DNA of 64,000 bases from Cristatella mucedo (lineage: Eukaryota > Bryozoa > Phylactolaemata > Cristatellidae). Location: NCBI GenBank assembly GCA_009760855.2, contig WPIO01000248.1, positions 45,001 to 109,000 of the forward strand, given 5' to 3'. The position numbers and the translations under genes were made by a program. The notes beneath the pieces were generated by a model, which saw only the letters and a list, made by a program, of their open reading frames with translations, did not search any database and had not been told where the DNA came from. Below, one piece after another: positions 43,795 to 56,060 of this stretch (positions within the stretch are counted from its first letter, which is position 1; each line of letters opens with the position of its first letter).

Positions 43795-44343
43795 TGTACC
43801 CAGGCTGGGTTCGGTTGACTGGGACCTGGCGGCTATAATGAGGGTTAGGGTCACCGGCTAGGCCGGGGTCTAACCTAGGGCATGTGTGGTGACGTGAGGT
43901 CACCGGGGCTCTCGGGTAGGAGAAGTTGGCCAAGTAAACCCCCGTGTGTTGGCGTCTTTCGGTGGAAGCTCATGACTGCGGTAGTTGTCGACTCAGACTA
44001 GCCAAGCAGTTACTCAGCCAGCCGGGTTTTGTACGGCGTCCGCTCGTACTGTTGGATTCGGAGTTGGTACAACGACGCGACTGCAGAAGCCGACTGACCC
44101 CAACTAACACGTTGGTTCGCGCTTGCTGCGTCGTCTTGTGCCCCTATAGTGTGCTTTGTTTAGGACCCTTCCTGTAGACTTGTTTAGTTCCCCTGTTATT
44201 GTTGGCACATGCGTTGTTATAAAGAGGTTTGCTCTGACGGCCGCTCGTCTTACCCTCGCTCAGTGGCATGGCGAGCGGCAGCGTGGCCTGAGTATGGCGG
44301 GGTTTGGCGGGAATTAGCCTCTGACCCCTAAAACTCTGTTACA
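43795..44343. mobile_element. Solo-LTR-like insertion in L2-A
   Basis: 549 bp beginning TGTACCC and ending CTGTTACA (TG...CA with short inverted ends), inserted cleanly between L2-A 'ggaataaaag' and 'aaatatcac'. Contains a ttataaagaggtttgc motif about 130 bp before the right end that could serve as a poly(A) region. Target duplication is at most 3-4 bp (aaag/aaat) and not certain. No internal coding sequence. ORF 43944-44177 is probably chance. Confidence 0.6.
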
Positions 44344-44930
44344 AAATATCACTTTTATCCTGACGATACCCAGTTGCATTTGTCCTTTAAATCACCAGAA
44401 TCTGCTGCAGCAACTGAGAAACTGAATGCTTGCCTGGCCGGCATTCGATCGTGGATGTCGGAAAACTTCTTGACACAAAACGAATATAATGCCGAACTCT
44501 TGCTCATAGGACTCCCTAAGCGTGTGCCTGGATTAAAAGGCTTTGCTCTTCTAATAGGTGATGCTATTGTGCGACCGTCACCACGTCCTCGAAATTTAGG
44601 TGTCGTTTTCTACAGCTTCGTCAATTTTAACAGCTTCATTCAGAAGACTGATTCTACAGTTAGCCATCTAGTCAGATCCCTATCCAAGATTAGGAGCTGC
44701 CTACTAGTATCTTGCAAAAAAATAACTAGCTCCTTAGTTCTACCCCGGCTTGATTATTATAATTTCCTATCGCATGGCTATCCAGGAAAGCAACTAGGCC
44801 ACTACAGCTGCCTATGAATATGGCTGCAATGCTAGTTTTCAATTCCGAGAGGTTTGAGCACGTGTCTCATTTCCTACAAGACCTAGGATGGATGCCGGTT
44901 GAGCAACGGATACAGAACAAAGTTGCAATC
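44344..44930 (+). mobile_element. L2-A retrotransposon, 3' part of the split copy
   Basis: Resumes before motif C (tatcacttttatcctgacga-taccc: the YADD equivalent is YPDDT) and runs through the thumb (ORF 44374-44817: SAAATEKLNACLAGIRSWMS) to the block LGWMPVEQRIQNK near 44920. The 3' end is replaced by an L2-B fragment. Confidence 0.93.
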
Positions 44931-45280
44931 ACATTGGCAAAAGGGAGTTTATAAACCGTGAAAAGAACCGGAACTAACACGAGCCCCCTGAGGTACCCCA
45001 TATTTTATATGTGGCTCGTACGATCTTCGCCCATTTATGTCAATACTCTTAAGTCTTGTACTGAGGTATTACTTGAGCCATTTGAGAGCAGTACCAGTGA
45101 TGCCCAGACGAGTAGAGAGGCAATCAAAAAAGAACTTGGTGATCGATATTATCAAAAGTTGCCTAAAGACCGAGCAAAACATGCAGACATACTCTGCCTA
45201 TGTCTGCATTCCTTAGTAGGATCTTATATAGCCTAAGCAGTGCTGATTCGGTGGAGTGATTAGCTCTGTAGCCAGACTCG
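44925..45280 (-). mobile_element. L2-B RT fragment
   Basis: Minus-strand segment covering RT motif A through the region before motif C, equivalent to the frame LFFLDLSAAFDTIDHQ but broken. The ORF 44958-45236 (plus) is its shadow. Another L2-B tail abuts it at 45281. Confidence 0.85.
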
Positions 45281-46325
45281 AATAATAATAATAATAATAA
45301 TGATATTGCACTTGATAAAGCGGCCTCATAGAACTCAATCTCTTTCTAGATGCTTTACATTTGCTGCAAATGGAAACGCATATGAATGGTGAGTAATGTC
45401 ATGCTTGATAAAACAACACGAATAACATGGTTAGGGGTGACATGCATAGGGTCAGCATGCAAGTGTTGTTAGTGGTGGCATGCAGAGTCAGCATGCATAA
45501 GCACGTGAAACGACGAATCACAAGGACCCACCAAATGCTGTTCTAAATAGGTGTTTTTAAGTTCTTTTTAAATGTGGTCAAGTCAGGGAATGTTCTGAGG
45601 CAAGTCGGGAGTGGGCTCCAGGCTTTCGGAGCATACGAGCTAAATGCACGGTTTCCAAGGGATTTGAGGTTTGTACGAGGTATTGGTAAACTGTTGGATT
45701 CCGAAAAGCATGTGGTACGAAGTTTGGCCTCGTTGGGTAATAGATCTAAGAGACATGCTGGAGCCAAAGAATGAAATGACCTAAAAGTGAGCAACAAAAC
45801 CTTGAAGTCGATCCGTTGCTCGACTGGTAGCCAGTGCAGGTCGGCGAGAAGTGGCGTGATGCCGCTACTGCGATGCTCATGACAGAAAAGCCAAGCTGCA
45901 GAGTTTCGCACCAGTTGTAATCGCCTGATTGCACATGTCGGTAGGCCAGTTGGCAGTGAGTTATAGAAGTCAAGACGGGATGTCACAAATGCATGGACCA
46001 AGTTAGACGTGGTAGCCGTATCTAAACAAGCCCGAATTTTAGCAACTTTATGAAGCTGAAAGTAGGCAGACTTGATTGTGGAGCTGATGCGGTCGTCTAA
46101 CGAGAGGTCACTTTGGAACATAACATCTAGATTTCGAGCTGATTCAACAGGATATATGCTGGCAGAGCCAACTTTAAGAGTCAGCCATTATAATTTCTGA
46201 ATGACACTGGGTTTGCCCATAACTAGTAACTTGCTAGCAATGTTTGAAGTTTCAAATTATGAGTTCAGCTGGTATGCAACGACTCGTTCCTGTGTCTTTG
46301 AGAGGAATGGTAGAAGGGAGATCTG
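45281..46325 (-). mobile_element. L2-B retrotransposon with internal deletion
   Basis: (AAT)n at 45281-45302, terminal signature, UTR and C-terminal frame 46121-45543 (ATTSNLVHAFVTSRLDFYNS ...). Near 46232 it jumps to the block before RT motif A (SKTQERVVA... type), so most RT motifs are deleted. Confidence 0.93.
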
Positions 46326-46514
46326 GGCTACCTACAACTAAGCGGCTAGTCTCATTACACTGTCAACTTTCAACTGAATTACGTTGCACAAATTTGGGCT
46401 CGCTGCCACTGGCATGCTACATCTAAATTTCTCCGAGCATATTGGACATCCCTTTTAACCTATATAGGTTGCTCTTGGCTGGTTGCTGAATCCATTTAAT
46501 TAATCACTTAAGGT

Positions 46515-47189
46515 TGATGTAAAATTCTGCAACAAAACCCGTCTGCTGTGAGCTTTGCAGTTGTCAACCTCACACCTTGCTAGTAAGTTTCAGTCTGTCT
46601 ATAGAGCTAATCACTCCATAGAGTCGGCATTGCTTAGGGTACACAATGACCTACTTAGGAATGCAGACATGAGTAGAGTGGCTTTGCTTGTTTTGCTCGA
46701 TCTTTCGGCAGCTTTTGATACCATCGATCACAAAGTTTATCTAGAGCGCCTCTCTTCTCGCCTGGGCACCACTGGCACTGCTCTGCAGTGGTTCAGGTCC
46801 TATCTCAGTGGGAGACTCCAGAGTATTGACGTGAATGGACAAAAGATCATCTGAAGTACCTCTGAAATATGGCGTACCTCAGGCCTCCGTGCTAGATCCG
46901 GTTCTTTTCACGGCTTATACTCTTCCTCTTGCTGATGGGATTGCCAAGCACAATCTAGGCTTACACTTCTATGCGGATGACACTCAGTTGTACCTTTGCT
47001 TTGATTCCTCTCAGCTTTCGAGCACCTCAAATTCTTTCAACTCACTTGCTGCATGTATTGATGACATCCGCACATGGATGGCAGCAACTTTTGTAAAACT
47101 AAACGATGATAAAACTAACTTACTAGTTATGGGCAAACCAAGTGTGATTCAGAAATCGGAAAGGCTGACGCTCAAAATTGGCTCTGCTG
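46515..47189 (+). mobile_element. L2-B RT fragment
   Basis: Frame 46555-46854 has FQSVYRANHSIESALLRVHN, LLVLLDLSAAFDTIDHKVYL and GTALQWFRSYLSGRLQSIDV. Frame 46835-47236 has GVPQASVLDPVLFTAYTLPL and HFYADDTQLYLCFDSSQLSS. One frameshift separates motif A from motifs B and C. It stops sharply at 47189. Confidence 0.95.
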
Positions 47190-47400
47190 TGCACTGCCTT
47201 TGTGGTCAGAAGATGACACGTTGCAAGTCTAGGTAGTGTTTTGCCCTGTTCCTGTGGCTCGTAGAGGTTACCGGCCTCTCTTGCCTCTCAGCGTCTGTCC
47301 CATCTTGCCACCAGTAACTTGAGGAGGCCGTGCCTGGTTACCAGCGGTTCTGGCCACTAACATTAAAGAGTTCTGTTTAGCTATCTACACGCCTTGGTCC
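47190..47400. mobile_element. Possible LTR fragment
   Basis: Replaces L2-B sequence abruptly, starts TGTGCACTGCC and carries an attaaagagttctgtttagc motif like an LTR poly(A)/R region. No right boundary or coding region was identified. Confidence 0.3.
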
Positions 47401-47439
47401 ACACGGCTGAGACATTGCGTGAATGGGATCGTGCATGCA

Positions 47440-47444
47440 TGTGT

Positions 47445-47492
<48 letters not shown>
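47440..47492. repeat. (TG)n microsatellite
   Basis: About 50 bp of TG repeat. Confidence 0.97.
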
Positions 47493-47495
<3 letters not shown>

Positions 47496-47499
47496 GCTG

Positions 47500-48634
47500 C
47501 CAGCGCTGACAGAGCAGCCAATGGCCGGGCAGCTGTGCTGATGAGTTGAGCGGCCGCCGGCTGGCCACGAATTTACTGGGGACGCCGGGAAATTGGGTCC
47601 GAGTTTCTCTGTCTGCCCTGCCAAGAGCAGTGTGGGTTAGTGCGGCGATTGCCTTGCATGCCCCTCTACCTACCCCCTGCCGAGTCTATTTTATTGTACT
47701 CTGCATGGTTTCATTGATGCTCTTACGAGCTTCTCGTTGCATCTATCTTCAATGTGGCATTTATGAGGCTTGTACGTGCATTTACTATTTCCCTAATCCC
47801 ATTTGACACTCTCTACAATTGCAGCTTTTGCATTAATGTTGAAGCACGTATCAATCCTACTGGGATCAGTGGTCTTCTAGTCCCAGTATTATGCTGTTTT
47901 TTTATTTTATCTAGCTCTAACAAGAGAAATCAGACCGGTGGTGCATTGAGACGCCTCAAAATGTTTCCCACTGTTAACGTTTGGTGGAACATCATTATAC
48001 AGAGGACAAATGAAGCGCAATGCTCGGCTCCTGTGCTGTGGTACATGTGCAATGCACTGTACTTAAAAAAAAATGGTTTCAATAAGCTGAGGCATAATAA
48101 ATATCAAGGTACTGCTAAGCATCGGTTAATATTAAATGTACAGCTTAGTTTAATGTACAAGTGAAGCTGACCTAAAAATGTTCTACTTGCATTCAAGTGA
48201 TGAAAGCAGATCAACACAACAGCTATAGATCAGTCCAAACTTGACGGCCATTTTTGCAGGCTCAAGTTGCCCCGGTGATTGCAAAGTCCTAGAATAACTT
48301 GCGTTCTTCTGCAGTCTGTCAAGTGTAATGCTCCTGACTGCCATCTTAGGCACAATAATGATTGTCATAATTGGACAGTGAAGTTTAGGGGGGATCGAAA
48401 TTTAAACTGGGCTTGTAAGCATAGTGTGTTTGGTAGGCAAGCCTGGCATGTAGAAAGCAATATGCAATTACTTGCATGAGCTTTTATTTTTGCCGCAATT
48501 AATTTTTATTGTATCGAACTTGGGTTTTACATAGGTTGAGTGCAGTGACTTTTAACAGCGTTGAACAATCTTTGTGATTTAGCTGAAGGAAAAGTTGCAC
48601 CTAAGAGATTGTCCCGAGGTCTGAGCTTTGTTGT
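47500..48634. other. No recognised feature
   Basis: ORFs 47754-48164 and 48279-48479 have AT-rich codons and no splice signals or domains. Confidence 0.5.
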
Positions 48635-48775
48635 CACGTGCTTGCCCTTCCCGACTGAAGTTGTGGGTTTGAGTCATGCAGCAAGCGATCCTTTAGAGTG
48701 CACTGCAAGCCATGGGGATGGACCCTAAGGCTCTGCTGCCACTAAATAAATGAGTCTGTTTAATCAGCCAACATT
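48635..48775 (+). mobile_element. SINE2, diverged
   Basis: Box B-like gttgtgggtttgagtcatgc, then ctaaggctctgctgccacta and gagtctgtttaatcagcca, parallel to the copy at 15905. Confidence 0.6.
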
Positions 48776-48830
48776 TTTTTTCAGTGGATTTAATATAACC
48801 TTTTTTCCTAGCAACCAATGCATGGGTTTA

Positions 48831-49615
48831 TGTAATGTAATATAATGTATCTCCTTCTGTAACTACACAAAGTCATAAAGACCAGGTGGATGTTACGCAG
48901 GAGAATTTTGTGTAGCACACTTACAGCCTAAGCGGCTTTCGGTACGCATTCGGTACCCAACAGACTTTGTCTCAAGCAAGAAAGAGAAAGTGGCAAGCAT
49001 TGCAGAGTAAGGAGAGCAATTGAGGTAGTGAGTAGCTTGGAAGTAGCAGCTCAGGACTGCTAAAAAGGATGAGCCATGCAATCGGCGGCAGGAGAGTAGT
49101 TGTCGTTGCGTAAGAATTTTAGAAGCGAGTTCCACAGTCTAGGACCTGTAGAGCTAAAGCATCTGTCGCCAATGGTCTTTAAGCTGAGGAATGGAACAGC
49201 TAATTTATAGTCCACACAGGACCTGGGGGCGCGAAGAGGCTGAAACTGGTGCAGCAGTTCAACTAGGTTCGAAGTAGCCAAGCCTCGGCCGGCCTTGTGG
49301 GTCAGCGTAAGAACTTTGCTCTGGATCCGTTGCTCAACCGGCATCCATCCTAGCTCTTTTAGCTAAGGAGACGCGTGCTCAAACCACTGGGACTTGAAGA
49401 CTAGCCTTGTAGCCATAATCATAGTCTGCTGCAGTGGTTCTAATAGATTTCTTTGGCAGCCCAGCCAATAAGGAATTCCAATAATGAAGCCGAGACAGAA
49501 CTAAGGAGCTAGTTATTTTTTTTACAAGCAACTGTGGGAGACAGCTCTTAATCTTGGATATATGGATCGGACGTGATGGTTAGTTGTAGAAGCAGTCTTC
49601 TGCACGAAGCTTTTA
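48831..49615 (-). mobile_element. L2-A 3' fragment
   Basis: Terminal (TACAT/TATA)n at 48831-48848, the 3' signature and the C-terminal region (RIQSKVLTLTHKAGRGLATS, frame 49344-49060) up to the thumb near 49600. Confidence 0.93.
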
Positions 49616-51599
49616 AAGCTTTTGTAGATAAATGTTAAAACGAAGCATTAGAGTTTCATAACATCATTTACAATATGCCGTCTTGATAAATCTCAATTGA
49701 ATTCTGAACCAACTCATTGAAAAATTTTCGGAAGTGAGACGACGTCATTTCTTTTTTTATGCAAGGCTATCCTGTCCAATGCTGAGTAGACTGATTGTCA
49801 TTATTTCAATTTTGTAACGAGCCACATCCTACTCAAAAGTGTCTCAGGGTGCTATTTTATAATTTGCTTCAGCTATGCAGTACTTATGCAGTAATCAGAG
49901 GTTGTAGCAGCGAGCTGCATGGCGAACTCGATGGACGCATATCACTTGAAGTTCTCAGCAACTGGTGTTTTAATGCCATTGCAACGGCATCGCAATAAGT
50001 AATGTTAGCTGTGTACTTGTTCGCTTTTCCGTCTCACACACACGGGCGTTAAGGCTTCACCGTTAGGGTTAATGATTGCAGTAGGCTAAATTAGTGCTTA
50101 GTCCAATTCCTGCAAACGTTGAAACCGGCGCTCATATGCTGCAAAAGAGCTGTGGTCAAATTCGTCGTGAACGACTTGCAACTGGACCGAAATTAAGTTG
50201 AGGTGGTGATGGCATGAGATCATGCCATATTTGATATTGTGGTGCTTTCACCGTGCTGCTGAGTGAGTACCATATGTACTGCGTAATAAAAATCCAAGTA
50301 AGGAAATGTCAACATCGTCTCTTGCATGCACATACACACGTGCCTACTATATATACCTTACGTCCGCGGCTGATGCGGCAACATTATGGGAATACACATG
50401 ATACAAGAATAAAGCATAGAGCTACAGCATCTGACTGCACCATCTAGGCTGTGGGTAACTGAAACTCTGGCAGAGCTGAGTTGACTGAGCGTCCGCTTCA
50501 GATCTGCGCGAGGCTGTTGCTGTCAGATTGTCAAAGCCTCGTCGGAATCATCAGCGGATATTAGGTTGCCGATTCGGCAGTGAGTGTGCTGCTCGTTCGT
50601 CGGAGCTCAGCTGCAGCGATGGACGATGGATAAAATCTGAAAACCTAGAAGCTCCCGTCAGTAGCGAAGCGATTCTTATGAGTGCCAGTATTTCGTCGGC
50701 AAGACAGCTGAGGAACGAGAACGGAGAATGTCTGAAAAGTCACGCTCATCTTCGTCAGTTTTAAATAATGCGGCTTTGCAGGTCAGAGACGTTTTTGAAA
50801 CGGTAGTGGTATTCGCCGATGTTTGAGTGACTAAATATCTACTGGATAACTCGTCAAAAAAAGCCAATAAACGAGCAGCGAAATACCGTGAACCGCTGGC
50901 CGTTTAAGCTCACCCTACTGCATATCTATTTCTGCCAAAATTTTTCGTCAAACTAATGTGTCACGAGTTGCCGCTCATCAAAGTATTCCCAGCGAGGCGC
51001 CGCTGCTCATCTGCTTTCCCGCGTATTTTTCTACACCCCTTGTTTTCGGCGTCTGCCATGTACCTCCACTATTCCGTTATGAGCCGTTAGCCCTCGCCGA
51101 AATCCCTTCATCAGCAGATGCTATACTGAAATTTTACGTAAGTGCGATCGCGACGATGCCTCAATGCTGTTTGTTCACGCTCAGCCGAATAGCTAGTTCG
51201 AAGCTGGTGGCTCTCGAAGCCCGTGACAAAACGCAAAAATTTACCCGATTGCATAAATTTAATCCATTCACGGCGACGTAGATTGTTAAGGCAACGATTG
51301 GACAAATAGCCATTTATGATCGCAGTATCCAGATAATGGGCAACTCGACCAACCGCCTTTAGAAATGATCGCTACTAAGATTCAGCTACTATATGAAGAA
51401 CTAAAGCTAAGCCGTCAGGCTGCATGTCTGAGCGCATCAGCAAGCGCATCAGTAAAGCTAGCTAAAAGAGAGCAAGTTATAGTGCGAAAGATAATAACTA
51501 AAAAATCTTTAGTCCTTAGCCAACGATATAGATCCGCCGGTGATTTAGCCAAAGCCTCGTTTCTGTAGCGGCAGTACGGCTGCAGCAGCTTTGAACCCC
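49616..51599. other. Mostly anonymous; one exon-like frame at about 50960-51137
   Basis: The plus frame ...FRYEPLALAEIPSSADAIL-KFY ends at TAC|gtaagt (51138) and might be an exon. ORFs 50528-50764 and 51365-51568 are unassigned. Confidence 0.35.
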
Positions 51600-51972
51600 C
51601 TCTCACAGTAGGCAATAAATGTGCCTTTAGTTCGTATGCTCCCAAAGCCTGACGCTCACTTCCTAGTTGCATCACGATATCCCCCAACCACACTTACAAG
51701 GCAACTAAAACGCATTTATTTGTCACAGCGTTTAGTGGGTCTGTGAATCATCTTTAGTTTGCATATTCGTGCTGAGACAGTGCAGTCTTTCCGTAACCGT
51801 GTTGGCATGCTGACCCTGTGCATGTCACCTCCAACCAGGTTATGCTTCTTTATTGACCAAGCTTCCACTAACCTTTCTACCATGCTTCCTTTAAAGCAGA
51901 CGTGAAGCGCGTGGCAAGAGATTGAGTTCTTTGAGCTCGCAATAACAAATGTAGGATTATTATTATTACTAT
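51600..51972 (+). mobile_element. L2-B 3' fragment, diverged
   Basis: C-terminal end (FSSYAPKA equivalent), 3'UTR and decayed tail gtgaagcgcgtggcaagaga-ttgagttctttgag ... (TTA)n. Confidence 0.85.
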
Positions 51973-52056
51973 TAACTACTACCTGCTGTCACACTCAAAC
52001 CCACAATTGTGATTAGCATTGTGGAATAATGTAAAAGCAATTGATGTGTAATTATA

Positions 52057-52132
52057 TTGTAACCGAGCAGAAGCTCGTCCCCCGGCTCTCTACCGGCGGA
52101 GGGTGTAGTGCAGAGCTGCAGTGCGGTTACAA
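52057..52132. repeat. 76-bp unit with 9-bp terminal inverted repeats
   Basis: TTGTAACCG (52057-52065) and CGGTTACAA (52124-52132) are exact inverted repeats and are flanked by TA on both sides. That matches the layout of a minimal TA-target MITE, but one short copy is weak evidence. It may also be an LTR edge. Confidence 0.35.
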
Positions 52133-53451
52133 TACAGGTGGCCACAACTGGGTGCCGTAAGCAGCAGTTTATTTTGGGCCTGTTAGTAGTGGTTACGCGC
52201 CGGCGCAAGCGCTTTACGCGGTGTGCACCGGACCGACGGAGTTAACTTCGCGAGAACTCCCGAAGCCCGACTACAATAAGCTACCAAACGCCTTAGTCGC
52301 TAGCGATGGTCTCGACCCCGAAGGTGGACCGCTACACCACCTCAAGATATGAGCAGCTAACTGAGTATCCGACAGACCACAACCGAGCAGTCCAAGTTGC
52401 ACTTAGCTATTTGTTGCCGTAGGTTCGACTCTCGTGCTCTCGAGGCGCAGTCTCGCATCGACTACCAAAGCTTCAGCCCCAAGCTCTGTCAGTCGTCTCG
52501 TTTTACTTTCTACCCCCCACAGCTCTTGGTGTCCATCCTCGGCCTATTCCCTGTAATTTATTAGCTGGCTCCTGCGCCAGCTTGCCATCCTTTTGCTCTT
52601 TGTCTAATGGAGTCCAGAAGTCGGTCCACATCCTGACCGCTCTTTGTCTGACCAAAGCTCCAGCCTAACCCGAGCGGATGTCGCTGTCAGACTGACACCT
52701 TTCTCCGCTCCCGGTTAACGAATGAGTGCCCCCTACCCAATCCTACTTGGCTTGTCAGCCAGCTACCGGTTGCTCTAGGTGCCCTAGTCAGACTCACTAA
52801 GTCCAGGGCTAGTATCGCGGTAGCCTGAGAGCTGCCACAGCGAAACTCTAAAGGGAGGCTAAAAGCGAGAGCTCCTTGTCAATCAAGGAATAAAATGCAA
52901 AGAGCATGAATGCCATATTTTGTGTGTATACCATTTGTGAAAAAGAAATTCGGGGCTAACGTGGAAAGACACGCATGCAAATCTATGCAATGTATAGAGC
53001 TAGTGGGATCTAGTAGACAGCGAGCACACATGAGCAGTGAGTATGCACAGAGAACACGGAGCGTCGTCAGTTTTCTCTCTTAGCAGCGAGAATTCGTGAA
53101 AAATGCTGCTAGACTGTGCCGATATCTTTGGAGTGACGCGCGTTGCAATCCAGCGAATCTTTGGCAGAGCGTACAGCCGTGCAGAGCTGACGCTCCAAAT
53201 TCGACAGGAGACTCTGCGATTGAGGTTAGTGGCTCATTGAGGTGGCTCACCCCGTGAGCCCGACTAGCAGCCCACAGACGGAAGATCATTACGAAAGTGG
53301 GGCGGTGACGGGGCATTTGGTAAAAATTAATTGGCCGCACTGCTATCCTTTGCTTGACTTCAACGAGTTTCCAATATCAGAATAATTTTCGCTGTCATAT
53401 AGTAGATCAAGAGAGTCATTCCGGCATGCGCGTATGGAAGTGCCTCTTGAT
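52133..53451. other. No recognised gene
   Basis: GC-richer stretch (52140-52860) with a reverse-strand aataaa-like motif near 52168. No RT, integrase or protease motif was seen. Confidence 0.45.
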
Positions 53452-54004
53452 AATAATAATAATGATAATAATGCACTTGAGAAAGCGCCCTCAGAGAACT
53501 CAATCTCTCTCTAGGCGCTTCACATTTGCTGCAAGGGCAAATGCAATTGAATTGTGAGAAATATCATACTTGATAAACAAACTAAATGAATAAACAGTAT
53601 TCACCAACGGTGCAACTCTTACAGCTGTTCGAACCTTTCTTCATGCTCAGACACACTCAACCTGCAGCCAGTTGTCCGAAGCCTCAATCCTTTGGGTGTG
53701 AACTGGCCTTCTCACCCAGCCATCCTTGCAATCGAATCCTGCTAAAAATAGGGGCGTTTTTAGCTTATTTGAAAAAAATCAACGCAGAGGATGTCCAGAT
53801 GTCAGTCGGGAGTGAGCTCTCGGCTCCGGGAGAATACGAACTACAGGCTCGATCTCCAGCGGATTCACGGTTGGTTCGAGGCATAGCCAAATCATTTTAG
53901 TCAGAATTTAATAATAACAATACATTTTATATAGTGCGCTCAGAGAGAACTCAAACTCTTTCTAGGCACTTTACATTTGCTGCACAGGAAGCACGATTGA
54001 ATGG
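53452..54004 (-). mobile_element. L2-B tails and fragment cluster
   Basis: Three pieces: tail at 53452-53595; C-terminal fragment at 53755-53900 (the segment around SSRSPAGDRACSS); a second, more diverged tail at 53908-54003 (ctctttctaggcactttaca). Confidence 0.85.
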
Positions 54005-55122
54005 TTGTGGTAGCATGCTTGACCTGGAAGAAGCTAATCATTAACCTAATTACGGCCTTCAAAAATAAAGCGCTCTTTGCCAATTTTGGGACACTAATAG
54101 ATGAACAGAATTTACAGCCTTACGTTCAAAAGTCTTTGGGATTCTTCCCTTGCTCGCTGCTTCCTTTTAATTGCTCACCCAATGAACATGGTCTCTTAGG
54201 ATTTTTAGAGTCTTCTTCCATCAAGCACTTCCGCACAACCTCGGAAATATTCGTGGTGGTATTTGGTTGCGATAGTGCTGTCTACTTTAACCTCCAATTT
54301 CTCCGACGTAATGAAAATTCACTCATCTGTGGCACAATAGACGGCTGCAGTGAAAAAACCAACGGATGAGTCGAATGACGGTGGGTGATGATTCGGAAAG
54401 GTTGATATTCGAAACAGCAATGCTCTAATTGTCTTGAGATCATTGCCTGAAGTCAATATTATCATGCCTCATACATTTCAGTCAAGTTCTGGTGTTTAAA
54501 TTGCGAGAGTATCAAGGCATGCCCAACCTACGATTTAGATGCACAGTGGCAAATAAGTTAAAAAGTACTACGTCAATTTAAATTATATGACTGAGTGAAG
54601 ATTTGTGGATACACGTGAAACTTCAAAAGACAGATGTAGTAACGAGCTGGATTTACCGATCTTGGCTACTCTAACGACTTAAATTAAACCACTGCGGTTT
54701 TGACAAGCAGCAACTCAACGAGGCGCCGTTCGGCTAGGCAATTCTCGAGGCGATCTCTTGTTTCGCCGTAGGTTCTTGATTCCGACACGATTCCGCGAGT
54801 AGCACTGACGCGCCACCGCCCCCGCCCCCGTAGCGAGTACCTGAGCTTGACATAGCAGTTGTCTTGCCTCGATTTGGCTTGGGTCCTTTCTCCAATGCGG
54901 ATGATCGAAAAGGTAGTAGCTTGTGTGCAGAAAGATAACTCGTGAGAAAGCGCTGACGTGGCACAGCAGATCATTGCCGCTTGTTCGACAGCATTTCGAC
55001 GCTCGCTAGCACTGTGCAGGAGCGGAAGTCTTGAGAGCACGCTTCCATGCGACCTCGCGAAGGACGGCGCTGGGGTCCGTAATCAGTGCTGCTCTGGAGA
55101 GTGCTCGTCTGTGCACGCAATT
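54005..55122. other. Anonymous; unassigned minus ORF 54684-55040
   Basis: The 118-codon minus frame (RLRYSLRGRGRWRVS-like section, ...AERRLVELLLVKTAVV*) has some coding-like codons but no identified domain. The plus ORF 54001-54369 is unassigned. Confidence 0.35.
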
Positions 55123-55319
55123 CTAATATTGTTTCCCATCCGATTCACCACTTCGCTGCCAGAACGAGAGACTTGCAAGTAGCTCTGCCGCAGGGTGGCG
55201 CCGCGGCCACGATCCATCTTGGGACGCTGCCCGCGAACGGTGCAACCGGAGGGGAGCGTGGGCTTTCGGGGCGTACTCTGCTGAGGAGTGTGCGTCGACG
55301 ACCACTATGAAGTCGATAC

Positions 55320-55620
55320 ACCTGCAAAAGATGAGGTGCTCGGAGATGCCCGCGGTGACCACTTGCTTGGCCTCCAGCTTCAGCGTCGAGACCATTCGCG
55401 ATTAATATAATATAATATCTATTATAATATAATATCCAGATAGTATATTATAATAATATAAATATATCATTATGTTTTAATGTGTATTAATATAATATAA
55501 CACTATATTATATAATATATCATCATATTATATCTATATATAATATAGTAAATCTATATTAAGTAAATATAAGCCTATTCGCGATCGACGGTAGCACTTT
55601 CGGGAGTTCCTTGGGGTGTG
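55320..55620 (-). CDS. Exon-like sequence interrupted by an AT-rich insertion
   Basis: The minus frame MVSTLKLEAKQVVTAGISEH-LIFCR has extreme C/G third-position bias and ends at CAG|gtgtat. Just upstream, 55403-55585 is AT-rich with direct repeats at its edges; without it the frame stays open further upstream. The protein is not recognised. Confidence 0.35.
55394..55585. repeat. AT-rich insertion flanked by 9-bp direct repeats
   Basis: ATTCGCGAT occurs at 55394-55402 and 55577-55585. The ~174 bp between is almost pure A/T (TAATATAATATA-type). The repeats resemble a target-site duplication. Confidence 0.6.
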
Positions 55621-55974
55621 CTTGGGCTGTAATTGAGTGCCGAGCGGCGTTGGCGACCGCAGAAAGTTAAATATGTGGCGTCATCTTTTCAAAATTTGCA
55701 GCATAGCTTATTCGTCTCGTAGCCCTTTAGTCTGGAGTTCCTTTCAAACCGTCAAAATACGCCACGCTGACGTTCGGCGATTTCAGCCAAGTTAGCTGGC
55801 TCGAGCTGTTGCTACGAGACAATTGAAGGCGGCCGAAGAACATGCCTCTCTCGTGAGCTCGGTCGGAGCGAGGTTGCCATGCAACTCTCGTTCACATGTA
55901 GCAGCATGTGCTGGCTTTTTCCTATTTACAGATACTCGGTTTCAAGATACTCGATTTAAAGATACTCGATTCAC

Positions 55975-56060
55975 GTAGCCGCATATCTCGAGCCATGCGG
56001 CATACGTGAAGCTCCTGAATAGAGATTAGGATTACCTAAAGCTCTTCCTTAATATTATAC
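55975..56060 (+). mobile_element. SINE1 partial
   Basis: cgagccatgcggcatacgtg-aagctcctgaatagagatta; only the box B to tail section remains. Confidence 0.65.
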
